Of a stretch of 64,000 nt of DNA, positions 22,399 to 33,620 are shown in pieces. Where the stretch lies: positions 35,584,001 to 35,648,000 of the forward strand of contig CM067557.1 in NCBI GenBank assembly GCA_034509755.1, given 5' to 3'. Both the position numbers and the translations under genes were made by a program. Position 1 is the stretch's first letter, and the number at the start of each line of letters is the position of its first letter. This DNA comes from Anisodus tanguticus (Eukaryota > Streptophyta > Magnoliopsida > Solanales > Solanaceae). The notes below the pieces were generated by a model, which was given only the letters and a program-made list of their open reading frames with translations, was not told where the DNA came from and did no database searches.

Positions 22399-22809
22399 GC
22401 AAAAGAAATGTGAGTTTATTTATGAGGGTAATGGAAGCATTGGGACACTTTAGTGAGGTCATAAGACTGGTGGCAAACATAGGTAAGTCAAATATGTTTA
22501 TTGTAGGGATGGATGAAGCAACTAAAGAGCAGCTTTTACAATTAATCGGGTTTGTATTTGGGACTTTTCCAATAAGGTACCTAGATTTGCCCTCAAAGAA
22601 GTGGACAAAGATTTGTGTACCAAAGAAATTTGGTGGTTTAAACATTAAGAGTTGCAAGAACAGAAATGTCACATAAGTTGGCAAATTTATCTGGCAATTA
22701 GCTAAGAAAGAAGATCTATTATAGATTAGATGGGTGCATGGTCTATATATGAGAGGTGAGCAGAATTTCTGGGCAATACACAACCTACAGATGGTTGTTG
22801 GTGAAAGTA

Positions 22810-24383
22810 TGTATGTCCTAGAGACAATCATTATTAGGGACAAATGTACTTGAACACATTCGTATTATTAATAAGATTAATATTTATGACATTTGCGATT
22901 ATTAAATTATTATTTGATTGTTTGTAATTATTCATTAATGTGCATCTCTTGAGCTTACGTTGTCATTAATAGAGTGAGATATTAATGATAGAGCGTAACT
23001 CTAAAATAGCCTCGACTAATGATCATCGAGAATGGGATATCGATGATATGTTATAAGTCGACATGTGGTTTGCATCACATTCTTAGAGAATGTAGTATGT
23101 CTCACCTGCTACTAGTAATGGTTACTAGTGATGGACACATGGATACTTTTGGAAAGTATTGGTATACCCTGCTGATAAACTATTTGTTATACATGTGTAA
23201 AGTGTTATCAGCGTGTGGGAGATGAAAGTCCTTTGACTTGAGGTCAATACGCACCTTGTTTACAGAGTAATGTACTTTGACCCTGTCCTAACCTTAAACT
23301 CCTTATAGGATAAGATACGGCTTGTGTTGGGTGCATTATAATGTAAATTAAGGTGGTAGTTGAGCCAAGAATAGAATTCATTCCTCGATTGGATATTCGA
23401 GAGAACACTCAACTTCTCAGTGATATTAGGTCGACCAACTCATTGGCCAATGCAAGAGACATGTTTAGAATATGGTCTAGTTGTCGACTAATATGGATGA
23501 GATAAAGTGATCAAGCCATTTGGATATACATATGGCAAATCATAAGCTTGATCGAGTGTGTCGCGAATGAAGCGAATTTATCATCTTACATAAATGTTAT
23601 GTTTGGTGGATTCATGTAAACGTACTACATATATTGAATTCGTCGTACTGCGCAGTCTAGGAGTTCCGTATGGACGTTAATTGGATTAGTGTCGATATAT
23701 GAAGGCCTATAGGGTCACACTATGTCGATTGTCTCTTCGATCTAAGGGTGTATTGAGAAAGTATTAAATATTCGATTTGGGATAGAGATATTTAAATTAA
23801 TAATAACTATGAGATAATTTCTATTAGATGGAAATTATTTAATTAAATCAAAATTGGATTTTGGATTTAATGTGCTGAATATATATATTAAACGAAAACG
23901 GAAAACAGAAATTTACGTAAGGCACCGCGGCGCCGACCCGGCAGTGGGCCCAGTCAGACTGGCCCACTGCACCTCAATTTTTGGGCCAGGCTTCGAGCCC
24001 AACTTTAATATGATTTGTTGCCCTAATTTCAACTATAAATATAGCACTAATTTCTAGTTATTAAGATAAAAAAAAAAGAACACTAATTCTCATAAACAAA
24101 TTCTAGACTTGTCTAGGATAAAACTCTCTCAAACCTCTGCCAAGATTTCCTGGCTTTCTTGACTGAGAAATACACCATAACATAGTGCTTGCAGTCGAAG
24201 GGATAGTCGCGTGTACTCCCTAAGTAAAGACTCCAGATAAAACAACTTGTAAGTGTTCTAGTTTTATATTACATGTTTTGATTGTCATATAACCATAGCA
24301 GAAGAAATTGTTGGGGTAAGTAGAACAAAATTTAAACTTACGCTGTGCCTACTTATATGTTTTGAACCTAACAAAACCCTACA
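22810..24383 (+). mobile_element. LTR-like block (1.57 kb) inside the LINE, probable solo LTR
   Basis: TG...CA ends (TGTATGTCCTAGAGACAATC ... AAAACCCTACA), no coding content, a TATA box at 24034 followed by a typical LTR R region, and LINE sequence on both sides. No 5-bp duplication could be matched, so boundaries and solo-LTR status are tentative. An alternative is an LTR with a truncated interior, since a primer-site-like TTGGTACTGGAAG follows the right end. Confidence 0.6.
24034..24040 (+). promoter_or_regulatory. Likely TATA box of the LTR-like block
   Basis: TATAAAT in AACTATAAATATAGC, about 350 bp before the 3' end of the block. Confidence 0.5.
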
Positions 24384-25064
24384 GTTGGTACTGGAAGACT
24401 AGTATCAAAATGACACCTATTGCTTGACAACAAAAAGTAACTACTCTGTTTCTTGTAGTCATAATGCCATGTTGGGAATGCTTCTAAGATTAAGGACTTC
24501 AAACCTAATATGGAACTCAATATTGCTGCTAAGACACATATTATAATATGGTTAGGTAACCAAGGGAAATTACTAACTAAGGCAAGGTTGATCAGGCTAA
24601 ATATATCAGTGCAAGCTGATAAGTGTTGCTTATGTGATGAGGCACAAGTTGAACTTCAGACCCACCTATTCTCATGTTGTAAATGGTTTTTTGTTGTAAG
24701 AGGAGATGGAAAAGTGGGCTGGGATAACACTGCATAGAAGATGGCAAAAAAGAGTTTGTCACAGCTTTTTGGGAGACAATGATATATCATATATGGAAGG
24801 CAAGGAACTGAAAATTGTTCAAACATATAACTGCAGATAAAGAGGAGGTGATAACACAGATTCAAAATAAAGTAATTGAGAGAATGAACTATTTGAAGGC
24901 ACATTTGTCACAGATAAAGAGGAGGTGCAACTTCATTTTGTAAATTTTGGTGATAGTGCCAAAAAGCACTAGCACCCTTCCCGGAAGGTGGTTAGTATCT
25001 CATAGGTGCTTGTGTAAAGTTTTGTTAGTTATGGTAATAATACATAATTTATTACCAAAAAATC

Positions 25065-25340
25065 ACAATATATTTCTTTTATTTTTTAAATTTTACTAAA
25101 TAAAAATAAAACTTAAAGAAAGCCTTTCAAAACAAATATTTAGATCTTTTCTCTGTTTAAATAACATTAGCCGCAGAATAAACCTTAATATTGTTTTCCC
25201 CCTCATAATTTGACATTCGGAAAGATTTACCAACCATAATCTGTTTTATAAAGCAATTCTCAAATGAACTAATACAAACAACTTCTCTCCAAAAATAATT
25301 TTATAAGAGCTATTTTACTAAAAGTGCTTCTTAAAATAAG
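25065..25340. other. AT-rich stretch
   Basis: Nothing recognised between the LINE tail and the next MITE. Confidence 0.5.
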
Positions 25341-25538
25341 TACTCCCTTCATCCCAATTTATATGATCTAATTTGGCTAGAAATGATATTTAAGAAATAA
25401 AGAAATATTTTTGAATCTTGTAGTCTAAAACATGTCAAATATATTTGTATGATTATAAATCATCTTGTTAAGCGTAAAAGTAAAGTTTAAATTGAACTTT
25501 TGACAAAAATGTGTCTTTAAATTGGGATAGGGAAAGTA
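25341..25538. repeat. Stowaway-like MITE
   Basis: Inverted ends: TACTCCCTTCATCCCAATTT on the left and AAATTGGGATAGGGAAAGTA on the right, with TA at both borders as the target duplication. 198 bp, AT-rich, non-coding. CTCCCTYCRTCCC is the usual Stowaway-type terminus. Confidence 0.8.
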
Positions 25539-25596
25539 ATTCTTAAAAATTTGACCAATCATGCAAGATTGTTCATGATGGGAATGTGATTCAGGA

Positions 25597-25816
25597 CATA
25601 GTCTTTTGCACTATTCCCCCTATTTTATGCTGGTCTTTAATTTTGCTGCTGAAAAAAATAACTTTTTTTGCGGGGTATAAATTTATATTTTCGCATCATA
25701 ATATTTCATAAGTTGTGTCCCGATCTTAAAAAGCTTATGCCCCGCAGTCATAAGTTTGATTTTGAAGGAAAAAATTAAAGATCAACCCATTTTAAGGGAA
25801 AACCGTGCAATTAAAC
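25597..25816. repeat. TIR repeat family member C
   Basis: Left GTCTTTTGCACTATTCCCCC, then GGTCTTTAATTTTGC. Right AAAATTAAAGATCAACCC, then GGGAAAACCGTGCAA. Short, non-coding. The flanking DNA (GAATGTGATTCAGGAC before, ATCTATGTCG after) matches the flanks of copy A at 6118 and 6576, so it sits in a paralogous segment. Confidence 0.6.
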
Positions 25817-25861
25817 GTTAGACGTGTAACATATCTATGTCGAGCTTTCTCCATCGAAATT

Positions 25862-26416
25862 TTAAAAAATTGCGCAAATTTCCCTTCATATGGATTGGTC
25901 TTTAATTTTTGCCTTTCAAATCGCTAGTATTTAATTTTTGCTCCTGTTTTTCATTTAATAAAAATTTATGGGCTAAAGTATCCTTATTCACGTGTCTACT
26001 AGATCAGATTCGGGTTCGAACCCCAGTACAGTAAAAAAAAATTTGCAAGACAAAGATTTCATAGAAACTATGCCCTATTCGGGCATAGTTGCACAAAAAC
26101 TATGCATTAAGGCATAATTCTGTAGTATAACTTGATTTTTACATAACTATGTCGGACAATGGATATTCTACAGAACTATGCCTATTTCTATGTAATTTGC
26201 GCGAATAGGCATATTTTCTATGAAACCTTTGAATTGTGATTTTTTTTTAACTCTGTCGGGGTTTGAACCCAGAATCTGAATTTATTTTTTTATTTTTTTG
26301 ATGTTAGAGGTATTTTCGACCACTTTAAATACTGAAGGGAAAAAAATTCAAGACCAGTGATTTGAAGGGAAAAAATTTAAGATCACCCCAAAATAGTGGC
26401 ATTCCTGCGAATGAGC
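25862..26416. repeat. TIR repeat family member D
   Basis: Left GCGCAAATTTCCCTTCATAT with GGTCTTTAATTTTTGCC. Right AAATTTAAGATCACCCC with GGCATTCCTGCGAATGAGCC. B-box-like motifs GGGTTCGAACCCC (about 26009) and GGGGTTTGAACCC (about 26259) lie inside each end, as in copy A. Both copies also share TTGCAAGACA next to the left motif. The middle is rich in ACTATGCC/GGCATAGT inverted repeats. Confidence 0.65.
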
Positions 26417-28287
26417 CTCTAAATTTCTAGTCCAAACTTGGCCCAATTTTATGTTAATTGGGCCCTGAATCAAGTCATATTCAAAGTTATTGGGCCTGCA
26501 AGAGAGTGTAGTTTGCTGTGGTTAAGAGTTGTCTTTTTTGTATAATTTTGGAAAATTCTTGCCTCACGAGCGAATCTTTAAGATTCTATTAGGCCTAAAA
26601 TTCATTTCATGTATTTTGGCATATGGAGTTAGCATATCTTATTAGCTTTGATTTAAGCTTTGCATTTGTTTAAGAAATTCATTTGATATGTATAAATTAT
26701 TAATTCATAATTCAAAAATCTAGAAGGGCTAAAATCCCGAAGCTATAAATTTCATATTCGTAATCTGTCTCTGAGATTCTTGATCTTTCCAGGTCTGAGC
26801 CAAAAAAGATAACACTATTGTTCATCAAGTTCCCTTGTGATTTTAGTTAAGTCACTTATATATTTCCCTAAGATATAATTTATGTAATAAATGTCTAACA
26901 TTAATACCCTAATATCCATCGGATAGTTAATATATATATATATAAACTAGTCTCTATGTTCGTACTTTGTACGAAAATATCTTGCTTTAAATACTATGAA
27001 ATGTGTACTTAAAAATAAACTTTCAAATTATATATATCCTAAAAGTAATTATCATGCATTCCAATTTTTTCAAATACAGAATAATTTCATTATAAAAATA
27101 ATATAATTTTGAAGGGCGCAGAAATTGATCAATATTATTGAATCAACATTTCACAAGTCTCTTTACCTGTTCAATGCCCTTAACGTGAAATGAAAATAGT
27201 AAAAAATATCTCTAACGTACTGAAAATGGTTTAAATTTGTCCTTCTTTCACCTACTGAACCCCTATGCTCTTAACGTTAGTTTTCCGGTTATAAAGTGCC
27301 CCCTCCCCTCCCAGCTATCGGACTCCAATTTTTCGTCACGGTTAAATTTGTCCATCCTTTTAATAGAATTGTAAATTATAAAATGGATATGTAGAACTTT
27401 AATTAAATATGTGGCATGATTTATTAGTCCACATAGATATTAGACCCAACTCATAAAATAACCTGATCTATCCAAATTTATTATGTAGCTTAATTTAATA
27501 GTATTTTGTTGTTAGTTAATTAGGAATTCAAAATCCTAGATATTGGATTAAAAAATTATAACTAAATATTGGGAATTCTTTAGCCTATATAAATAAATAT
27601 TTAAGCCATGACATTAATTTAAAACCAGACTTCAAGACTAAACAGGATTTATACCGCCAAGTTGCAGCAAATTTGGGACCTCTTTGAATAACCTACCAGG
27701 ATTAGAAGTCATAATTCAAAGGGATAATTCAATCTACAAGAAACTTGGACCCTATTACGATTGAACTTTAACATTTTTGGACGTTAATATTAAAGAGATC
27801 ATTTAAATTTGAAGGGCATAAAAGTCCTTCAGTGTAAAGTATATTTTCGTAAATCAATATTTATATTTACGAGGTACAAAAATATTACTATAATATAAGA
27901 TTGTATCCACTTAATATTTATTTAAAAATTAAAATTGATATTCTTGTATATATTGTTTTATTTTTCTTTTTTCTCACATGAAAACATATTACGATTAAGA
28001 TAATCCAACTTTAAGTATTAAGTGACCATATATCAATTTATTGTCATTTACAAATATAAAAATATTGAAAATCGTTAATAACCAAAACAAAAATTTAAGA
28101 ATATCGGTAAGTTTAAAAAATATAAAAAGTTAATTGATCACAAAAATAAGATATGGCAATATTTTCTTTAAAAAATCAAGTCTTCCAATTGTCGTTTGTC
28201 TTTATGACTTCATGGTAGATTCACAATGAATTTTTTATAAGAAACAATTCCAACAATTTTATTTCATATAACATAAAATTTTATATC
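26417..28287. other. Long AT-rich intergenic stretch
   Basis: No coding sequence. The first ~70 bases (ACTTGGCCCAATTTTATG...TTGGGCCCTGAA) resemble 6625-6660, which continues the paralogy of copies A and C. A relative of the CATTTGATGG repeat lies near 26890, with a short TA run near 26930. The rest (27000-28287) is unrecognised. Confidence 0.5.
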
Positions 28288-28623
28288 TGAAAGAAATAAT
28301 CCCCTTGATTATTTTCATTAATTGAAAGAAATATATACAAGTTACATATTTCCATAATAGGAGAATCATATTCCTATTCTATTCCTAAAACCTTATTCTA
28401 CCATAATTCTAACTATACAATTATGGTAAGTGTACAAGATTAATTAAGGTAACCTTTACACTACAATATACCAACAATATATACACCAAATATACATCAC
28501 CCGTGATGGGCCAACCCGTGATGGGCTTGCTGTCTTTCCGTGTTGGGCTTGCTGCCTTAAGCACCCATGATATACACTTATGTATATCAAGTGTATATCA
28601 CGGGTATATTACCTTGTTTAACA
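28288..28623 (-). repeat. 3' LTR of the minus-strand copia
   Basis: On the minus strand TGTTAAACAAGGTAATATAC ... GGGATTATTTCTTTCA. TG...CA ends follow the RNase H stop and purine tract directly. It contains several short inverted GTGTATATCA/TGATATACAC motifs. Confidence 0.88.
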
Positions 28624-31600
28624 CACCCCCGCAGTCATAGCCGGTGGTCTTCGAATGCTGAGACTGTCCCTAAAATCTTCAAAAAAGACCGAGGGAAGAC
28701 CCTTTGTAAAGATGTCTGCAATTTGATATCTTGACGGGACATGACAGACGTGTACCTGACCCCGAGCAACCTTTTCACGGACAAAGTGTATGTCCATCTC
28801 GATATGCTTAGTGCGTTGGTGCTGAACCGGATTACCCGAAAGGCAAATGACACTAATATTATCACAATAAACCAAGGTTGCCTTTTGAATTGGACAATGA
28901 AGCTCTAAAAGCAAATTACATAACCAACATGATTCTGAGACCACATTGGCTACCCCTCAATATTCAGTCTCGACACTTGAGCGGGATAGAGTCACCTGAC
29001 GCTTCGCAGACTAGGAGACCAAGTTGTTGCCAAGGAACATACAGTAGCGAGACGTAGACCATCTGGTGTCTGGACACCCACCCCAATCAGCATCTGTGTA
29101 TGAGACACGTGTGGATGTCGATGAAGGATATAAATGCAAACCATAGTCCAGTGTACCCTGAATATACCGAATGATGCGTTTGAGTGCATTCATGTGCTCA
29201 ATTCTGGGATCATGCATGAATAAACATACCTACTGGACAACATACGTAATATCCGGTCTGGTAAAGGTAAGATACTGAAGGGCCCCTGCAAGACTGCGAC
29301 AGTGGGTCGGATCCTCGTAAGGGACGCCGGCCGCGGCACCAAGCTTGGGCTTAGTATCAACTGGAGTGGAGGTGGACTTACAGGATGACATCCCTGCCCT
29401 CTCGATGATCTCGACTGCATACTTCCGTTGTGACAAGAACAACCCATCAGAATGACTAGTGACAACAATCCATAAAAAAGTAACTCAAGGGCCCTAAGTC
29501 TTTTATAGCAAACTTAGAGCTGAGCATGGTCATGATAGACTGGCGTAAGGCATCGGAAGAGACAGTCAGAATGATATCATCCACATACAATAGAATGTAG
29601 GCCAAGGACGAACCACGACGGTAGATGAACAAGGAATTATCTGACCTGCTGTGAGTGAACCCAATAGTCGAAATATAGTCAGCAAACCTTGTATACCAGG
29701 CCCGTGGAGACTGCTTAAGCCCATATAAGGACTTCTTCAACAAACATACATGATGAGGATGGTTGGGATCCTTGAATCCCAACGGCTGATGCATAGAGAC
29801 AGCTTCCTTGAGATCATCACGTAGGAAAACATTCTTGACATTCAACTGATGATTAGGCCATGCCTTGGAAAGAGCCAAGCTAAGCACAATGTGAATGGTA
29901 GCCGACTTGACCACCGGACTAAAAGTCTCATCACAATCAATACCAACTTGTTGAGTCTTACCATCACCCACAAGTCGTGCCTTATGTCGGGCAAATGAAC
30001 CATCAGAGTTCTCCTTATGAGCAAAAATCCATATAGACCTGATAATATTAATACCAGATGGACGGGGCACCAACTCCCACGTCTTATTATCAATAAGAGC
30101 ATTATATTCATCAGTCATAGCAATTTTCCAATTCGGGTCATTTAAGGCAGACACAGGATTACGGGGCAAGGGGGATTTAGAGTTATTAGAATGTAAATTA
30201 AAATGTCATTTTGGTGTAAAAACACCCCGTTGACTACGAGTGATCGGTCTATGACTCGAGGAAGAATAGGGTGGATTTTGGAAATTTGCAGGGCTCGAGG
30301 ATGACAGGCCAGCAGGCAGTGGGCCTGTTGGCCCCAATCTGGACTCGAAACTAGAGACAGACGCCGAGACTGACCCAGATGCTGGAATGGGCTCGGTAAC
30401 TAGGCCAGTGACGGAAATTGTGGCAGACCTTGGCCCAAATCCAGAACTGGAAACTGAGGTGGACGCGGACCTGTAGACGCAATAGGCAGTGGGCCCGCTG
30501 GAGAATTTGGGGTGTGGAATATGTCCGAAAAATGTTGAATAACATATGGGGATATATTATCATCCAAAAAATTATACGAACTAGGCACGGGAGTATTATC
30601 TTTAGAAAATGGAAATTGGAATTCATCAAAAATGACATGGCGATTAATGATGATTTTATTAGAGGATAAATCAAAGCATTTGTAGCCACGATGATTAGAT
30701 GGAAAACCCAAAAATACACACGTAGTAGACCGGGCCTGAAGTTTGTTAATTGTGGTGGATGGGAATAACAGATAACATAAACACCCAAAAACCCGAAGAT
30801 GAGAATAAGAATGAGTTTTATTATATAAAATTTGTAGGGGGAAGAAAATGTCAGACCTTTGGAAGGAATTATGTTAAGGAGATATGTAGCCATTTGAAGA
30901 GCGTGATGCCAAAAATATGGGGGTACGGAAGCATAAATTAATAGAGTGCGAATAATGTTATTTATGGAACAAATTTTGCGTTCGGCTTTCCCATTTTGTG
31001 AAGATGTACGAGGACAAGAAAAATGAAAATTTATTCCATTAGTAGTACAGAATTCCCGAAACACCCCATTGTCATACTCTTTTCCATTATCACACTGAAT
31101 ATTTTTGATTTCACGGTCGAATTGGGTTCTGATGAATGCTCGAAATTTTAGGAAGATGAAAAAAACTTGAGATTTCTTCGCTATTGGAAACGTCCATAGA
31201 AATTTAGAATAATCATCCAAAAAGAGAACATAATATCGATGACCCATAGAACTAGGAACATGAGACGTCCATAAGTCGCTATGAATAATATCAAATGACA
31301 TTAAAGTATAAGATTTTGAGTCTACAAATGGCAACTTAACAATTTTTCCTAAAGATCAAGATTGACAAATTGGAGTACGACTCGTACCCTTACACGAAAT
31401 AAAACTATTTTTATCTAAAGCTGACAAAATAGAGGACCCCGGATGACCAAGACGAGCATGCCACAAGGAAGGAGAGATGGTTGTAAAAGCTGATGGCAGG
31501 GCTTGACTCGATTGACCGGGACTGGGTGTGATACGATAAGGATCTCCCCTACTATCACACCTCATGAGAGGACTCCACGTCTTGAAATCCTTCACATAGA

Positions 31601-32887
31601 AACCAAATGGATCAAATTCAATAGAAACATAATTGTCTAGTGAATTTACGGACATAGACTAAGTTTTTAATCAATTTGGGGGTGTGTAGGGTATTTTTCA
31701 AGGTAAGAGGGGGATGAAGGGGAGACAATGTTTTATGACCATAACCACAAATTGGAACAGAATTCCCATTACCAACAATTATACCGCGAGGGTTGCTCAA
31801 ATTGAAATAAGATGAGAAAGTACCTGAATCGGATGTCATGTGGGTAGTGGCACCTGTGACCATATACCAATTCGGGTCCGGTTGAGTCAAACCCAGTGTG
31901 TGCATCCCGGCCTCGATATCAGTCTGAGTGGGGCCTGCTGCGTGGTGAGCTTGCGGAGGCCGGGGCCCAAGAATTCCAAAACTGGGCCGTAACTGCTTGA
32001 ACTGGAATTACTGGGTCAATGGGCAGTGGGTCGTCGAGGCTGTTGGAAAGCCCACTGGCCAGACGCTGGAAATTGTTGTGGAGGTGGGTCGTAGGGCCAC
32101 TGTCCACTGGTCCAAGCCTACAGCCCAGAGGCCCAAGGCTGAGACCAGTGGGTCGGTGGCCCACTGTAACCTGGATGGGATCTACTGCCACTGTTTTGGC
32201 CACCGTGATTGCTGCCGGAGCCGCCGTGTTTGCCCTCGCGAATTTTTCATTATTTTTCCAGCCATTCTTGATGTCCCCGTGAGATCGGTTTTGGTTCGAA
32301 TTGTCACCAAAATTTTGAGGACTAGGGGAGGAAGTCATCATGAGCACGGGACTAGCATTAGTAGCCGCCTTTTTAGCCAAACCATCTTCTTCCAAGGTAA
32401 GCATGGATCGGGCTTGATAGAACCTTGGAAGAGGATTACTTTGACAAAGGAGAGTTCCAACACCACTATAGGCCTCGGATAGGCCAACAACCATCTGGAA
32501 AACAAGACGATCTTCACTAACTGGCGCACCAACGTTGCGGAGTTGGTCCGCCAATTCCTTCAACCTTTTGCAATATGCTGAAACGTTCGGGAAATTTTCC
32601 ATGTTGACGTGGGAAAAATCCTGTTCAAGAGTAACATCTCTGGAATTTTGATTATCCTGGAATATGTCACGCAGTCTATCCCATGCAGCCATCGCCGTAG
32701 AGTCTGGCTCAATAATCGTCTGCAATAGGTTGGTGGAGATAGTAGAATAAATCCACTGAAGGACGGTGGCATCAAGTGTTGTCCATAACTTAGGATCATC
32801 CTCGCGTTTAGGCACCTCCGTATCATCAGGAGCCGCGTGGATTATGTGATGGATGACTTGATGCGAACGAGCGTGAATTTTAAACAA
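28618..32887 (-). pseudogene. copia gag-pol pseudogene
   Basis: Gag (WAELFKIHARSH, DNQNSRDVTLEQDF) is followed by a Pro-rich linker. The protease motif reads WYMVTGATTHM where DSGAT is expected, so the catalytic Asp is gone. Pre-integrase LWHARLGHPGS is at about 31460. Integrase (FLDDYSKFLWTF, NIQCDNGKEY, NGKAERK) spans 31334-30900. RT runs 30169-29456 with ARHKARLVGDGK, SLYGLKQSPRAWY and the YVDD box (LLYVDDIILT at about 29590). RNase H (29217-28618) has TDADWGG, the E of TEYRG, YCDN and ADIFTKGL. Frameshifts at about 30900, 29460 and 29030 and an in-frame stop break it. Confidence 0.92.
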
Positions 32888-32925
32888 CTCGGCCCATATC
32901 GCGTATTAGACGTTTTCTCCTATTT

Positions 32926-33615
32926 TATTTAAGCAAATCCATATTGATTTGTTTTTTTTTTTTATAATTGATGACCCATCCTCGTTGAAGGCATCCTTCA
33001 TTTCAATTTCTATTTTTCACAAAATAATAAATATGAGATAAAAATTAGCTTTGTGAATTGCATATATTATTTAAAAGCACCCAATAAAATATTTACAAAA
33101 TAAAGAAGGTTTGATAAAAGATTCTGAAAATAATTTGGTCAAAATTCTATGCATATACCAAACCACAAAAAAAAACACTGCATACAATGTCAGCCTTGAA
33201 TAAAAATATTGACATAAAATAAGCATATAAACCAAGAAAAAAGATGCTGATCCTAACAAACACCAGCTTGTTCCAGTCTCTTAAAACAGTGTGCTGCAAA
33301 ATTTTGCACTCCCATGCTTATTTGATGCACACAATATTTAGCATCCATCCTTAATATGGATCATATATGAATATGACGTTCCTAGAATTAATATTGGAGA
33401 CTATGTTCGTAGAGATCACATTACGTTGTTTGGTGTTGTTATCCAAGTGGAATTTGTTTAGCATTGGACCTCAAACCCAAGTCACCTTGTACGAAAATTA
33501 TGAATGTACAATTTTATCCAACACTATTGAAATAATTTTAACTTCTAAAGGGTATAAAAATCATTCAATATTTTAAAGATATTTTAGTCAACCAACATTT
33601 ATATTCATGCTTTTA
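32926..33615. other. AT-rich intergenic stretch
   Basis: Nothing recognised between the truncated copia and the TRIM-like element. Confidence 0.5.
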
Positions 33616-33620
33616 TTATA

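Larger units (their letters stand above)
21706..25064 (+). pseudogene. L1-type LINE reverse transcriptase pseudogene, split by two LTR insertions
   Basis: Segment 1 (21706-21949) shows the RT fingers/palm (GYFEGKRVPRQGESLS, then LIFADDLMILCK with FADD intact at about 21923-21934). Segment 2 (22405-22809) continues LFMRVMEALGHFSEVIRLVA and ends with ICVPKKFGGLNIKSCKN, a hallmark of plant L1 ORF2, with an internal deletion between LPSKKWTKI and that motif. Segment 3 (24384-24940) has the RT-linked zinc-binding region (KCCLCDEAQVELQTHLFSCC). A 3' UTR-like stretch ends in A-rich sequence near 25064. The 5' part of ORF2 (endonuclease) is missing. Stops throughout. Confidence 0.85.
28288..32925 (-). 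mobile_element. RE1-like Ty1/copia element, 5' end deleted
   Basis: Read on the minus strand, gag starts abruptly near 32925 without its first ~30 codons, leader or 5' LTR. Then come protease, integrase, RT and RNase H in copia order, a purine tract (CGGGGGTG) and a 336-bp 3' LTR ending at 28288. A sister copy of the gag-integrase part lies at 18276-20572, and a related solo LTR at 17741-18023. No target duplication can be found because one end is lost. Confidence 0.9.

Noticed and set aside
22210..22413. 67-codon plus-strand frame
   Set aside because: Consists of TRIM interior plus LTR.
31997..32482. 161-codon plus-strand frame
   Set aside because: Antisense shadow of the copia gag linker.
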